9,191 bases of DNA from Bacteroidota bacterium (GTDB taxonomy: Bacteria > Bacteroidota > Ignavibacteria > UBA10030 > UBA8401). The notes under the pieces are model-generated. The model had not been told where the DNA came from and did not search any database. It saw only the letters and a program-made list of their open reading frames with translations. Below are positions 1 through 7,527 of this stretch, in pieces; the first letter of the stretch is position 1; every line of letters starts with the position of its first letter. The position numbers and the translations under genes were made by a program. The stretch spans positions 20,119 through 29,309 of the forward strand of contig DMPG01000021.1 in the NCBI GenBank assembly GCA_003456055.1. Reading direction: 5' to 3'.

Positions 1-479
1 GCATATTGCAAGACTGCATGGTTGATCCCTGCTCCCGTATCGAAAACGATGTCGGTGACATCAAGTTGGGTATGGATTATTCTTTCAATCAAATATTGTC
101 TGTCGGAATTAGAGGTTTCCGAATTCAAGACCAAACCGGAACTACCCGCTAGTAACATCACATTCTTGGAAATCGTCATTGCAGATTCGTGAACATCAAC
201 TTTTCCTAATACGATATCCGAAGTTCTAAATTGAGGAGCAACGCTGCACAAGACATCCAATTTTCCAAGATTTTCATCAGCATCAACGAGTAGCACTTTC
301 TTCCCTTGTTCAGCCATTAACAACGCAAGGTTTAATGCTACAACGCTTTTACCTACGCCCCCCTTGCCGCTTGTTATCGTCCACGTATATGGTGCAGCAT
401 TCGTGTTGAACGTTTTTCGGTTCAAGGCTAATGTCCTTAAATGTGCAGCCTGATCAATATTTTGAGTTGCTTCATGCAT
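1..479 (-). CDS. flhG: FlhG, MinD-type ATPase controlling flagellar number (partial, C-terminus beyond the window)
   Basis: FlhG (also YlxH/FleN) is a ParA/MinD-family ATPase that acts with FlhF at the inner membrane to limit flagellar number and placement. Only the first 159 codons are inside the window. Seen: an N-terminal DQAAHLR (residues 9-15) matching the DQAxxLR activator motif by which FlhG stimulates the FlhF GTPase; a deviant Walker A, SGKGGVGKS (37-45); a switch region DADENLGKLD (66-75); and a Walker B/switch DTGAGI (147-152). The position usually held by Asn in the DADxGLxN(L/I)D segment is Lys73. The ATG at 479 is the only sensible start: an in-frame TAG lies at 485-483, and GAAGG sits 11 bases upstream inside flhF. 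It overlaps the flhF stop by 8 bases, so the two are probably translationally coupled. The C-terminal membrane-targeting helix expected of this family cannot be checked here. Confidence 0.93.
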   Translation of the reverse strand, partial: MHEATQNIDQAAHLRTLALNRKTFNTNAAPYTWTITSGKGGVGKSVVALNLALLMAEQGKKVLLVDADENLGKLDVLCSVAPQFRTSDIVLGKVDVHESAMTISKNVMLLAGSSGLVLNSETSNSDRQYLIERIIHTQLDVTDIVFDTGAGINHAVLQY

Positions 480-1740
480 GTGCTATAGATCCTTCGAATA
501 ACATAGCGGCAAACTTTGTGCCATCTGCAGCGCTAATATCATCGGGAACTGCCTGTCCTGTAGTGAAAAAAGAAACGGGGAGCTTTGTCTTCTGCGTAAT
601 ATTGTACAGTGGACCAAAAATAGCCGCCTCATCGAGTTTTGAGAACAATAAATGTGTCGGTGACAATAATTCATACCGTTCAACGATGTCATTTAATGTC
701 GCGGTATTGGTCTGTGCACTTAATACAAGATGTACTTCATCTGCATGTGAAGATTGGACGATCTTTTTCAAGTCAAGCAGATCTTTTTTTGCTCGCTGGC
801 TTCTTCCTACGGTATCAATAAAGATCACATCATATTTTTGAAATTTTTTAATTGCCGCAGCAAGATCGGACGCACGGTATACGACATTCATTGGAATATC
901 TGCGATAACTGCAAACGTCTTTAATTGTTCGATCGCTCCAATTCTATAGGTATCACAAGAGATCAGCGCGACATTTTTTCCATTAACCAACTTTTCCGTT
1001 GCAGCCAGCTTTGCAATGGTTGTTGTTTTTCCAACTCCGGTTGGTCCGACCAGTACGACAATCTTTGTTTTTTTTGTTGTACTCTTTTGCGAAGGTTCAG
1101 TAACAATACTATCAGCAATCGATCTCATTACAAGATGTTCGATATTATTTTGACTCAATGATTTTTCAGCATTGAATTTCTTTACGATCTTATTGGTAAT
1201 CTCAAGAACGATCTTCTCATCTATATCCTGTTGAAGTAGTGAGAGATAAACTTCTTTCACCGCTTCGGGCATTTCACCAAAATGTTTGAACTGCAATTGA
1301 TTGGTAATTGATTGCAGCATCATTTTTACTTCTTCAACATCGGATTTTAGCTGAACAATATCCGATACTTCCCGCGCTTTAACGGGCAGACTCTTTTGGT
1401 TCTTTGCTTCCAGAAACCGCTGTTCAAATTCACCTGAAATATTTTTTAAATCTTCCAAAACATTTTCAGATGAAGAACCTATAGATTCGTTCCGTTGTGG
1501 TACAAAGTTCTGTTGAACACTTCTTTTAGAATATGTCTGCGGAGGACGATTTTCTGCTGCCGGAAGTGGTTGGTCGTCAATACCGGCGGTAATTTCAATG
1601 CTCTCACCGCCAAATGATTTAAGCATACTGTTCTTTGGAATCTTTCGCGTATGCAGAATAATGGCATTACTGCCGAGTTCATTCTTCATTTGCTCTGTAG
1701 CTTCTTTAATATTTGGTGCAACAAATTTTTTAATTTGCAT
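472..1740 (-). CDS. flhF: FlhF, SRP-type GTPase for flagellar placement
   Basis: FlhF is the third SRP-GTPase (with Ffh and FtsY). It sits at the cell pole or at the future flagellar site and helps recruit the first basal-body parts. The 422 residues follow the family plan: a basic N-terminal B domain with the typical MQIKKF opening; a low-complexity linker around 50-125; a helical N domain around 150-220; and the NG GTPase domain from about 224. G-domain motifs are GPTGVGKT (232-239), DTYR (263-266), DTVGRS (309-314), SKLDEA (367-372) and GQAVPDDI (395-402). The G3 motif has Val where DTAGRS is usual. The ATG at 1740 lies 11 bases inside the 3' end of flhA and is preceded by a strong GGAGGT, so the start is well supported. 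The stop overlaps flhG, its expected functional partner. Confidence 0.97.
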   Translation of the reverse strand: MQIKKFVAPNIKEATEQMKNELGSNAIILHTRKIPKNSMLKSFGGESIEITAGIDDQPLPAAENRPPQTYSKRSVQQNFVPQRNESIGSSSENVLEDLKNISGEFEQRFLEAKNQKSLPVKAREVSDIVQLKSDVEEVKMMLQSITNQLQFKHFGEMPEAVKEVYLSLLQQDIDEKIVLEITNKIVKKFNAEKSLSQNNIEHLVMRSIADSIVTEPSQKSTTKKTKIVVLVGPTGVGKTTTIAKLAATEKLVNGKNVALISCDTYRIGAIEQLKTFAVIADIPMNVVYRASDLAAAIKKFQKYDVIFIDTVGRSQRAKKDLLDLKKIVQSSHADEVHLVLSAQTNTATLNDIVERYELLSPTHLLFSKLDEAAIFGPLYNITQKTKLPVSFFTTGQAVPDDISAADGTKFAAMLFEGSIAHA

Positions 1741-3829
1741 CTGGAACCTCCAATTTGGCTATGAATTCAATGTCTGTTTCCGGCGGTAATTCGGTAAATG
1801 AAAGAACTGTAATTGTTGGAAACGCTGTATGAATCAACCGATAGAAATACGGTCGAACCGTTGCTGCGCACAACACAATAGGATGATGTCCCAGTGCGAT
1901 CGTGATATCAAGACATCGCTGCAATGATGATTGTATATCATTGATCAATGTCGGTGAGATTCCCATACTTGCGCTGCTTTCGCGATTATTTTGTAACGCA
2001 TTCGTCATCAAATGCTCCAGCCGCGGATCCATTGCAATGGCATGAATAATTCCGCCGGAAGTGGTGTACAATCGTGAAATTGTTTCTGAAAGAGAATGAC
2101 GCACATATTCTGTAAGAACATCCACATTTTTTGTCACTCGGGCGTAATCGATCAACGCTTCAAGGATCGTCACTAGATCACGAATAGGAATTCCTTCTTT
2201 TAAAAGATTCTGAAGAACCTTTTGTATGGATCCTATCGGAAGATTTTCCGGACTAAGATCTTCAACGACCGCAGGGTATTCTTTCTTTAAATTCTCAACT
2301 AATTTTTTTGTATCCTGCCGGGAAAGAATCTTATCAGCATTCGTTCGTAATACTTCCTGCATATGGGTTGACAGCACGGATGCCGGTTCAACTACTGTGT
2401 ATCCAAGCACTTCAGCTTCGGTTCGATGTTGTTCAGTGATCCAAACTGCAGGCATTCCAAACGCCGGCTCTTTAACCATTATGCCTTCAATATCTTTCTC
2501 AATATTTCCGGGGCTCATTGCTAAATACCGGTCAACCATCAATCGATCACTAATGACAACATTACCACGGATCTTGAACACGTATTGATTAGGATCAAGT
2601 TGAAGATTATCACGCACGCGTACCGGCGGAATGATTACTCCGAGTTCAATTGCAAGCTGTTTCCGTAAATTCGTTATACGATTAAAGAGATCGCCTCCCT
2701 GCGTTTCATCAACCAACGAGATCAAACCATATCCAATTTCCAATTCAAGCGCGTCAACCTGCAAATAATCTTCAATGTTCTCTTCCTGTTTTTTAACTTC
2801 CTTTGGTTTTTCCTGAACAATATTATTTTTCGCCTCTTCTTTGTTCTTCATATTCACAAAACCAATCACACCGGTAATTCCTGAAAGAAAGAGGAATGGT
2901 ATCATCGGCAATCCGGGGATGACGGCAAAAACCATCATCGCACCCGAAGCGATCATGAGCGCTTTATGATTGCCGAATATCTGCCCTTGAACTTCTTGAT
3001 CAAGTTTATTGCCTGATGCACTTCGCGTAACAACCATACCGGCAGCAGTTGCAATAATCAGTGCGGGAATCTGCGTTACCAGACCATCGCCAACGGTGAG
3101 TAACGTGTAATTCTTCAGTGCTTCAGTAAACGACATATTGCGCTGTGCCATGCCGATAATAAAACCACCGAGAATATTTACGAAATTGATAATGAGTCCT
3201 GCGACAGCATCACCGCGGACAAATTTACTTGCGCCGTCCATTGCGCCGTAAAATTCTGCTTCACGGGATATTTGCAGGCGGCGGTTACGTGCTTCGGTCT
3301 CGCTGATCAGCCCGGCATTCATGTCGGCATCGATTGCCATTTGTTTTCCGGGCAGTGCATCCAATGTAAACCGTGCGGCAACTTCAGAAATTCTACCGGA
3401 ACCTTTGACGATCACAATGAATTGTATCACTACAAGAATGATGAAGATGATAAAACCGACAACGTAATTCCCGGCAACAACAAACGAACCGAACGATGTG
3501 ATCACTTCCCCGGCATACCCTTCACCAAGGATCAAACGTGTGGATGCAACATTAAGCGATAAACGAAATATTGTTAAAACCAACAACAACGCCGGAAACA
3601 CTGATATTTCCAGCGGATTTGTGATATAGAGAGACACCATTAAAATCAGTATTGCAATTGCAATATTCGTTGCAAGCAACACATCTAAAATGATTGGCGG
3701 TAACGGAATGATCATTAATCCAATAATGAAGATAACCGCAACTGCCAGTACGATATCACTGTTATTTCCAATAGCACGGAGAATAGGACTTTTCATAAAT
3801 GAAACTGACATTGACTGATTTGTTTTCAT
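1730..3829 (-). CDS. flhA: FlhA, flagellar type III export gate protein
   Basis: FlhA forms the nonameric ring of the flagellar export gate. Its membrane part couples proton motive force to export, and its cytoplasmic ring docks chaperone-substrate complexes. The protein is 699 residues, the normal length. Seen: about eight hydrophobic segments between residues 25 and 325; the FHIPEP-family signature around 153-173, containing LDALPGKQMAIDAD; a charged linker from about 328 to 360; and a soluble C-terminal domain from there to the end. The start at 3829 is 5 bases after the flhB stop and has no clear Shine-Dalgarno. Met7 and Met12 are alternative starts with no better ribosome site. Translation probably depends on ribosomes finishing flhB. 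The upstream neighbour flhB and the rest of the gate genes confirm the flagellar, not injectisome, version. Confidence 0.98.
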   Translation of the reverse strand: MKTNQSMSVSFMKSPILRAIGNNSDIVLAVAVIFIIGLMIIPLPPIILDVLLATNIAIAILILMVSLYITNPLEISVFPALLLVLTIFRLSLNVASTRLILGEGYAGEVITSFGSFVVAGNYVVGFIIFIILVVIQFIVIVKGSGRISEVAARFTLDALPGKQMAIDADMNAGLISETEARNRRLQISREAEFYGAMDGASKFVRGDAVAGLIINFVNILGGFIIGMAQRNMSFTEALKNYTLLTVGDGLVTQIPALIIATAAGMVVTRSASGNKLDQEVQGQIFGNHKALMIASGAMMVFAVIPGLPMIPFLFLSGITGVIGFVNMKNKEEAKNNIVQEKPKEVKKQEENIEDYLQVDALELEIGYGLISLVDETQGGDLFNRITNLRKQLAIELGVIIPPVRVRDNLQLDPNQYVFKIRGNVVISDRLMVDRYLAMSPGNIEKDIEGIMVKEPAFGMPAVWITEQHRTEAEVLGYTVVEPASVLSTHMQEVLRTNADKILSRQDTKKLVENLKKEYPAVVEDLSPENLPIGSIQKVLQNLLKEGIPIRDLVTILEALIDYARVTKNVDVLTEYVRHSLSETISRLYTTSGGIIHAIAMDPRLEHLMTNALQNNRESSASMGISPTLINDIQSSLQRCLDITIALGHHPIVLCAATVRPYFYRLIHTAFPTITVLSFTELPPETDIEFIAKLEVPDAN
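1746..1751 (-). promoter_or_regulatory. Ribosome binding site of flhF inside flhA
   Basis: GGAGGT lies 5 bases before the flhF ATG and is embedded in the last codons of flhA. It fixes the flhF start and gives it independent ribosome loading despite the 11-base overlap. Confidence 0.8.
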
Positions 3830-3834
3830 AATGA

Positions 3835-4908
3835 TTAACGTGCTTGCTTAAGTTTGTAAATGTACGCCAGAATTTGTGCAACGGCCTGGAATAATTTTTC
3901 CGGAATTTGATCACCTATCTTTACCGATTTAAATAACGCCTGAGCTAACGGTTTATCTTCTACGATTGGAACTCCATTTGCCTTGGCAATCTCTTTTATT
4001 TTCAATGCAATCAAATCTGCTCCTTTTGCAACAACATTGGGAGCGGACATTTTTTTTGTGTCATATTTCAATGCTACCGCAAAGTGGGTTGGGTTTGTTA
4101 CGACCACATCCGCTTTCGGCACATCGGTCATCATTCTTTTATAAGCGATCTGTCGTTGTATCGTTTTAATCCGTCCTTTGATCTGCGGATCACCTTCAGA
4201 CATCTTATACTCATCTTTGACCTCTTGTTTTGTCATTCGAAGGTTCTTCTCAAATTCAAAACGCTGATACATATAATCGAAACCGGCAAGAGCAAAGAAA
4301 ATGAAACCAACTTTGATGACAATTTCCGTCATTGCAGAGATCATAAACTGGGCAATGCTCATAACGTCGGAATCTACTAAAGAAATTGAGTCGATAATCA
4401 CTTCATCAACGATGAGATATGTGATGAAACCAACAACGGTAATTTTGAGCAATCCCTTTCCGATTTCAACCGCTGAATGCATTGAGAACATTATGCGTTT
4501 TATTCCTGTCAATGGATTCAACTTCTCCCATTTCAGTTCCAATGCTTTGGGAGAGAACATAAATCCAACCTGCGCGAAATTTGAAATGATACCAATGAGC
4601 ATCATTGATCCCATTACGGGAAGCAGTGACACTGCCAAAAAAGCAAACACCGTATAGATCAATTCGGTAATGGAAGTGATTGTCACTTCAATAGACGAAA
4701 GATGTCCAAGCACCTGTTTGAACATTGCGCTCATTTGCGATACCATCTTTGCACCAAGCGTATACAACGCCAAAAATCCGAACAACAGCATCACTGCCGA
4801 ATTCAGGTCCATACTTTTTGAAACAGAACCTTTACTGCGCGATTCCTGCCGCTTCTTATCCGACGCAGGTTCAGTCCGTTCATCACTATCTGGTTTATCT
4901 GCGGCCAT
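3835..4908 (-). CDS. flhB: FlhB, autocleaving export switch protein
   Basis: FlhB wraps the FliPQR gate and switches export from rod/hook to filament substrates after cleaving itself at an NPTH site. The 357 residues contain the N-terminal ERTEPAS motif (10-16), four hydrophobic segments (about 36-56, 84-107, 148-170 and 186-211), a basic linker (about 220-262) and NPTH at 272-275, where cleavage is expected between Asn272 and Pro273. All catalytic features look intact. The start overlaps the fliR stop by one base (TAATG), and the preceding bases hold no strong Shine-Dalgarno, so stop-start coupling is likely. In the flagellar system it works directly with FliR, encoded just upstream, and FlhA, encoded just downstream. 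Confidence 0.98.
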   Translation of the reverse strand: MAADKPDSDERTEPASDKKRQESRSKGSVSKSMDLNSAVMLLFGFLALYTLGAKMVSQMSAMFKQVLGHLSSIEVTITSITELIYTVFAFLAVSLLPVMGSMMLIGIISNFAQVGFMFSPKALELKWEKLNPLTGIKRIMFSMHSAVEIGKGLLKITVVGFITYLIVDEVIIDSISLVDSDVMSIAQFMISAMTEIVIKVGFIFFALAGFDYMYQRFEFEKNLRMTKQEVKDEYKMSEGDPQIKGRIKTIQRQIAYKRMMTDVPKADVVVTNPTHFAVALKYDTKKMSAPNVVAKGADLIALKIKEIAKANGVPIVEDKPLAQALFKSVKIGDQIPEKLFQAVAQILAYIYKLKQAR

Positions 4909-5675
4909 TACAGTAGTCTCATTAATTCAATGATTGAAGATTCAAATGCACTTAAGATTTTTTTGAAAACAAAAGCAATAACCGGAATTGTTGCGATCAT
5001 TACTATAGCACCAAGTCCGATCTTCAAAGAAAAAATCACGCTGAAAATGTTCATTTGCGGCATTGCTTTGTTCAGAATACCAAGCGAGAGATTTGCGATA
5101 AACAACGAGATCAATACCGGTGCAGATATTTTCACAGCAATCACAAACATCTGGCCGGTCAGTAATATCAATTTTTGAATTGCACCTTCCGATATACTCC
5201 ACATTCCGATAGGAATTATCTTGTAACTGCTGACCAACGCTTCAATGATAAAATGATGGCCGTTCATAAGGATGAAAATCATTAACAAAAACAGATAAAG
5301 AATCTCACTTATAACCGGGAATGATGCATTGTTCTCCGGATCGTACATTGTTGCCATCGAAAATCCCATATCATAGCTGATTAAATCTCCGGCATATCGA
5401 ACACCGCCAAAGATGATCCCCACTGCAAATCCGAGTGAAGCACCAGCGATCATTTCTTTCATTGCAATAATAAATAATGGAAGAAGTTTTACATCAAGAA
5501 CTACACCTTGAGCGATATTAAACGCAAAAAGAACATATGATAAGAACATCGCCAGAACAACTTTCACCTGCAGCGGAATTGATTGATGACCAAACATCGG
5601 AGCAGTTACAAGAACTGCCGATATACGGAGAAAGAGCATTATAAAAAGTATGAATTGTCCAATGTAGATCTCCAC
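4908..5675 (-). CDS. fliR: FliR, export gate membrane protein (GTG start)
   Basis: FliR is the single-copy subunit of the FliP5-FliQ4-FliR1 export channel at the centre of the basal body. The 255 residues are mostly hydrophobic, as in the family. Seen: the early R17...AP segment; KEMIAGASLGFAVG (73-86); the GFS...DP segment (104-113); and the conserved C-terminal LNKAMPQMNIF (201-211). The start codon is GTG at 5675, supported by GAGGT five bases upstream. The next in-frame Met (residue 13) would cut into the first membrane segment. The gene begins 3 bases after the fliQ stop and ends in a TAATG overlap with flhB. Confidence 0.97.
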   Translation of the reverse strand: MEIYIGQFILFIMLFLRISAVLVTAPMFGHQSIPLQVKVVLAMFLSYVLFAFNIAQGVVLDVKLLPLFIIAMKEMIAGASLGFAVGIIFGGVRYAGDLISYDMGFSMATMYDPENNASFPVISEILYLFLLMIFILMNGHHFIIEALVSSYKIIPIGMWSISEGAIQKLILLTGQMFVIAVKISAPVLISLFIANLSLGILNKAMPQMNIFSVIFSLKIGLGAIVMIATIPVIAFVFKKILSAFESSIIELMRLL

Positions 5676-5678
5676 TCA

Positions 5679-5945
5679 CTACCTCAGTGTCGGCAGTTGA
5701 GAAAAAAGATTGATTGTAAACGATACTAGAACATCCATCATCCACGGAAGTGTCAATACTAGAACTATCGCTATGACGATCACCTTTGGAACGAATGTGA
5801 GAGTCACTTCTTGGATTGAGGTTGCCGCCTGCAGTATTGAAATAATCAATCCAACGATCAGCGAAACCAATAATACCGGAGCAGAGATCAATAGCATCGT
5901 ATACATTGTTTCCCGTATCAAATTAACAACAAAATCTTCTGTCAT
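5679..5945 (-). CDS. fliQ: FliQ, export gate membrane protein
   Basis: FliQ is the small hairpin subunit of the FliPQR channel. At 88 residues it has the normal family length. It has two hydrophobic segments (about 14-37 and 52-74) separated by the diagnostic loop QAATSIQEVTLTFVPK (39-54). The ATG at 5945 is preceded by AAGGGA that overlaps the fliP stop codon, giving close coupling to fliP (gap of 9 bases). Confidence 0.97.
   Translation of the reverse strand: MTEDFVVNLIRETMYTMLLISAPVLLVSLIVGLIISILQAATSIQEVTLTFVPKVIVIAIVLVLTLPWMMDVLVSFTINLFSQLPTLR
5681..5685 (-). promoter_or_regulatory. Ribosome binding site deciding the GTG start of fliR
   Basis: GAGGT spans the last fliQ codons and its stop, 5 bases before the GTG at 5675. 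No ATG is available near this point, so this site is the main reason for choosing the GTG. Confidence 0.7.
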
Positions 5946-5954
5946 ATTTTTCCC

Positions 5955-6707
5955 TTAGTGAAAACTGGAGACAATTGAGCCAATAACTAAATGCCAACCG
6001 TCGACAAGAATGAACAATAGAATCTTAAACGGTAATGAGACCATAGCCGGAGGTAACATCATCATTCCCATTGCCATGAGAATACTTGCAACAACCATAT
6101 CGATAATCAGGAACGGAACAAAAAGAACAAAACCCATTTGAAAACCCATGCGTAGTTCACTGATCGCAAACGATGGAATAAGAACGTGAATTGGAATATC
6201 ATTGCGATTATTTGGTTTGTCCATTTTGTTGAGTTTCACAAACAACGCAAGATCTTCTTCACGCGTTTGTTTAAACATAAACTCTTTTATCGGAATGATC
6301 GCTTTTTCGTACGCCTCAGTAACGGTAATTTTATTTTTCATATATGGCTGCAGCGCACTTTCATTCACTTTATCCCAAACAGGGGCCATCACAAAAAATG
6401 TAAGGAACATTGCAAGCCCTAGCAGTATCTGCGGTGGAGGCATTTGTGGAGTTCCCATTGCTTGTTTTAGGAAATGAAGAACAACAATAATTCTTGTAAA
6501 CGCGGTTGTCAGAATGAGTAATGCCGGAGCCAGTGAGAGAATCGTCATTAAGAACAAAATCTGAAGTGTCATCGAAACATCATCAGGTTTTGTAGCCTTC
6601 CCTACTTCAATACTAATTTTGGGAAGTGCTATCGGCGACGATTGTGCTGCAACAATGGTACAAAATACAATTGACAGAGAAAGGAGAAGTAATATTTTTT
6701 TATTCAT
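5955..6707 (-). CDS. fliP: FliP, export gate membrane protein with signal peptide
   Basis: FliP forms the pentameric core of the flagellar export channel. The 250-residue protein starts with a cleavable-looking signal peptide: lysines at 3-4, a hydrophobic stretch about 5-19, and likely cleavage near Ala20-Ala21. It carries both family signatures: FTRIIVVLHFLKQAMGTPQ (70-88) and the SFAISELRMGFQ...MGMMMLPP stretch (179-220). The three methionines 215-217 correspond to the M-gasket that seals the closed pore. It is preceded by a 43-base gap after fliO, the longest inside the operon. No Shine-Dalgarno lies at normal distance from its ATG; instead a mini-ORF ends across the start codon. No in-frame upstream start exists. 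Confidence 0.98.
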   Translation of the reverse strand: MNKKILLLLSLSIVFCTIVAAQSSPIALPKISIEVGKATKPDDVSMTLQILFLMTILSLAPALLILTTAFTRIIVVLHFLKQAMGTPQMPPPQILLGLAMFLTFFVMAPVWDKVNESALQPYMKNKITVTEAYEKAIIPIKEFMFKQTREEDLALFVKLNKMDKPNNRNDIPIHVLIPSFAISELRMGFQMGFVLFVPFLIIDMVVASILMAMGMMMLPPAMVSLPFKILLFILVDGWHLVIGSIVSSFH

Positions 6708-6733
6708 GTAAACATAGTATATCCCGCATCCAT
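6704..6733 (-). other. Candidate coupling mini-ORF overlapping the fliP start
   Basis: In the fliO-fliP gap an ATG at 6733 opens a 9-codon frame (MDAGYTMFT) whose TGA overlaps the fliP ATG as ATGA. An inner ATG at 6715 in the same frame has CGGGA six bases upstream, a better ribosome site than fliP itself has. Ribosomes ending here could restart on fliP. A short inverted repeat (CGCA-TGGA-TGCG, 6725-6736) covers the outer ATG. The peptide itself is unlikely to matter, and the frame could be chance. Confidence 0.35.
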
Positions 6734-6750
6734 GCGTTTTTAAAATGGCA

Positions 6751-7188
6751 CTACTCTAAATCCTTTTTTCGAGAAGTGCGGCTCTGCTTTTTAATGATAT
6801 AATTATTTGATCCAGAGCCGTGGAACACATCATTCAGTTTTGGAAACTGCGTGACAAAACTTTTAGTGCTATCCATGATCGATTGTTTCAACGAAGAGAC
6901 CGGAACATTTTCTTCAGTAAGATCCTGCATATCTTGATCGTCAAGTTCGCCAAGCAAATGCATCCCTTGTTCGTGAGACGACATCACAAAGACCTTTTTT
7001 GATATCTTTACAACATAGATCGCCCGTTTTGGTTGGATAAATTTTTGACCAAGAATTTCGATGGGTACGCTGTTGTTGCGTTTTCCGGGAGCGATCCCAA
7101 CATATTTTTTAACCACTGCACTGATTGCAACCATGATCACTAATACCGCACTCAATGAAAGCACCATCTGAAGAATCACTGATTCCAT
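6751..7188 (-). CDS. fliO: FliO, export gate assembly factor
   Basis: FliO is a small single-pass membrane protein that helps FliP oligomerise during gate assembly and is absent from the finished channel. The 145 residues show one N-terminal hydrophobic helix (about 4-26) and then a short cytoplasmic domain with the family pattern LGQKFIQPKRAIYVVKI...KVFVM (46-69) and HLLGEL (77-82). The C-terminal tail (from about 95) is polar and basic and poorly conserved, as usual for FliO. The ATG at 7188 follows GGAGG by 5 bases, and that site lies in the last two fliN codons. Its place between fliN and fliP is the standard one. Confidence 0.93.
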   Translation of the reverse strand: MESVILQMVLSLSAVLVIMVAISAVVKKYVGIAPGKRNNSVPIEILGQKFIQPKRAIYVVKISKKVFVMSSHEQGMHLLGELDDQDMQDLTEENVPVSSLKQSIMDSTKSFVTQFPKLNDVFHGSGSNNYIIKKQSRTSRKKDLE

Positions 7189-7189
7189 A

Positions 7190-7501
7190 TTATCCTCCGA
7201 TACTCTTTAAACGTTCCATATTATCGATCAAATTTGTGATTCTGATACCAAAGTGTTTTTCAATGACCACTACTTCTCCTTCGGCAACTTTCTTTCCATT
7301 CACCAGAATATCCACCGGTTCACTTGCCAGTTTTTCCAGTTCGATAACTGCTCCGCGGTTAAGTTCCAGAATATCTTTGATCAACATTTTGGTCCGTCCG
7401 AGTTCAATAGAAACTTGTAGATTGAGATCCATCAACATATCCATTTTAATCTCTTTTTTTTCTCCGGTTGCAGGCTGTTCTATCATATCTTGAGTCTCCA
7501 T
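7190..7501 (-). CDS. fliN: FliN, flagellar C-ring switch protein
   Basis: FliN forms the lower part of the C-ring with FliM and binds the export apparatus through FliH. The 103-residue protein has a short polar N-terminus (1-22) and one SPOA domain (about 23-96). That domain carries the motifs VSIELGRTKM (30-39), EPVDILVNGK (61-70) and GEVVVIEKHFGIRIT (75-89). It is the short FliN form, with no CheC-like phosphatase domain as in FliY. The ATG at 7501 has AGGGG upstream and starts 26 bases after fliM. It ends 1 base before the fliO start. Confidence 0.97.
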   Translation of the reverse strand: METQDMIEQPATGEKKEIKMDMLMDLNLQVSIELGRTKMLIKDILELNRGAVIELEKLASEPVDILVNGKKVAEGEVVVIEKHFGIRITNLIDNMERLKSIGG

Positions 7502-7527
7502 AATATCCCCTATTTTGTATACTTTGT

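Noticed and set aside
431..841. 136-codon plus-strand open frame opposite flhF and flhG
   Set aside because: It lies antisense to two overlapping genes with clear motifs, has no ribosome site or family resemblance, and its sequence is what a shadow frame of flhF would give.
3272..4657. Plus-strand open frames of about 96 to 118 codons opposite flhA and flhB (3272-3562, 4084-4380 and 4301-4657)
   Set aside because: They are antisense shadows of well-supported membrane protein genes, with no start signals and no recognisable domains.
1730..6707. The gate genes could belong to a virulence-type injectisome
   Set aside because: fliL, fliM with its CheY-binding peptide, fliO, flhF and flhG are flagellum-specific and lie in the same unit. 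FlhA, FlhB and FliP also carry flagellar-type signatures.
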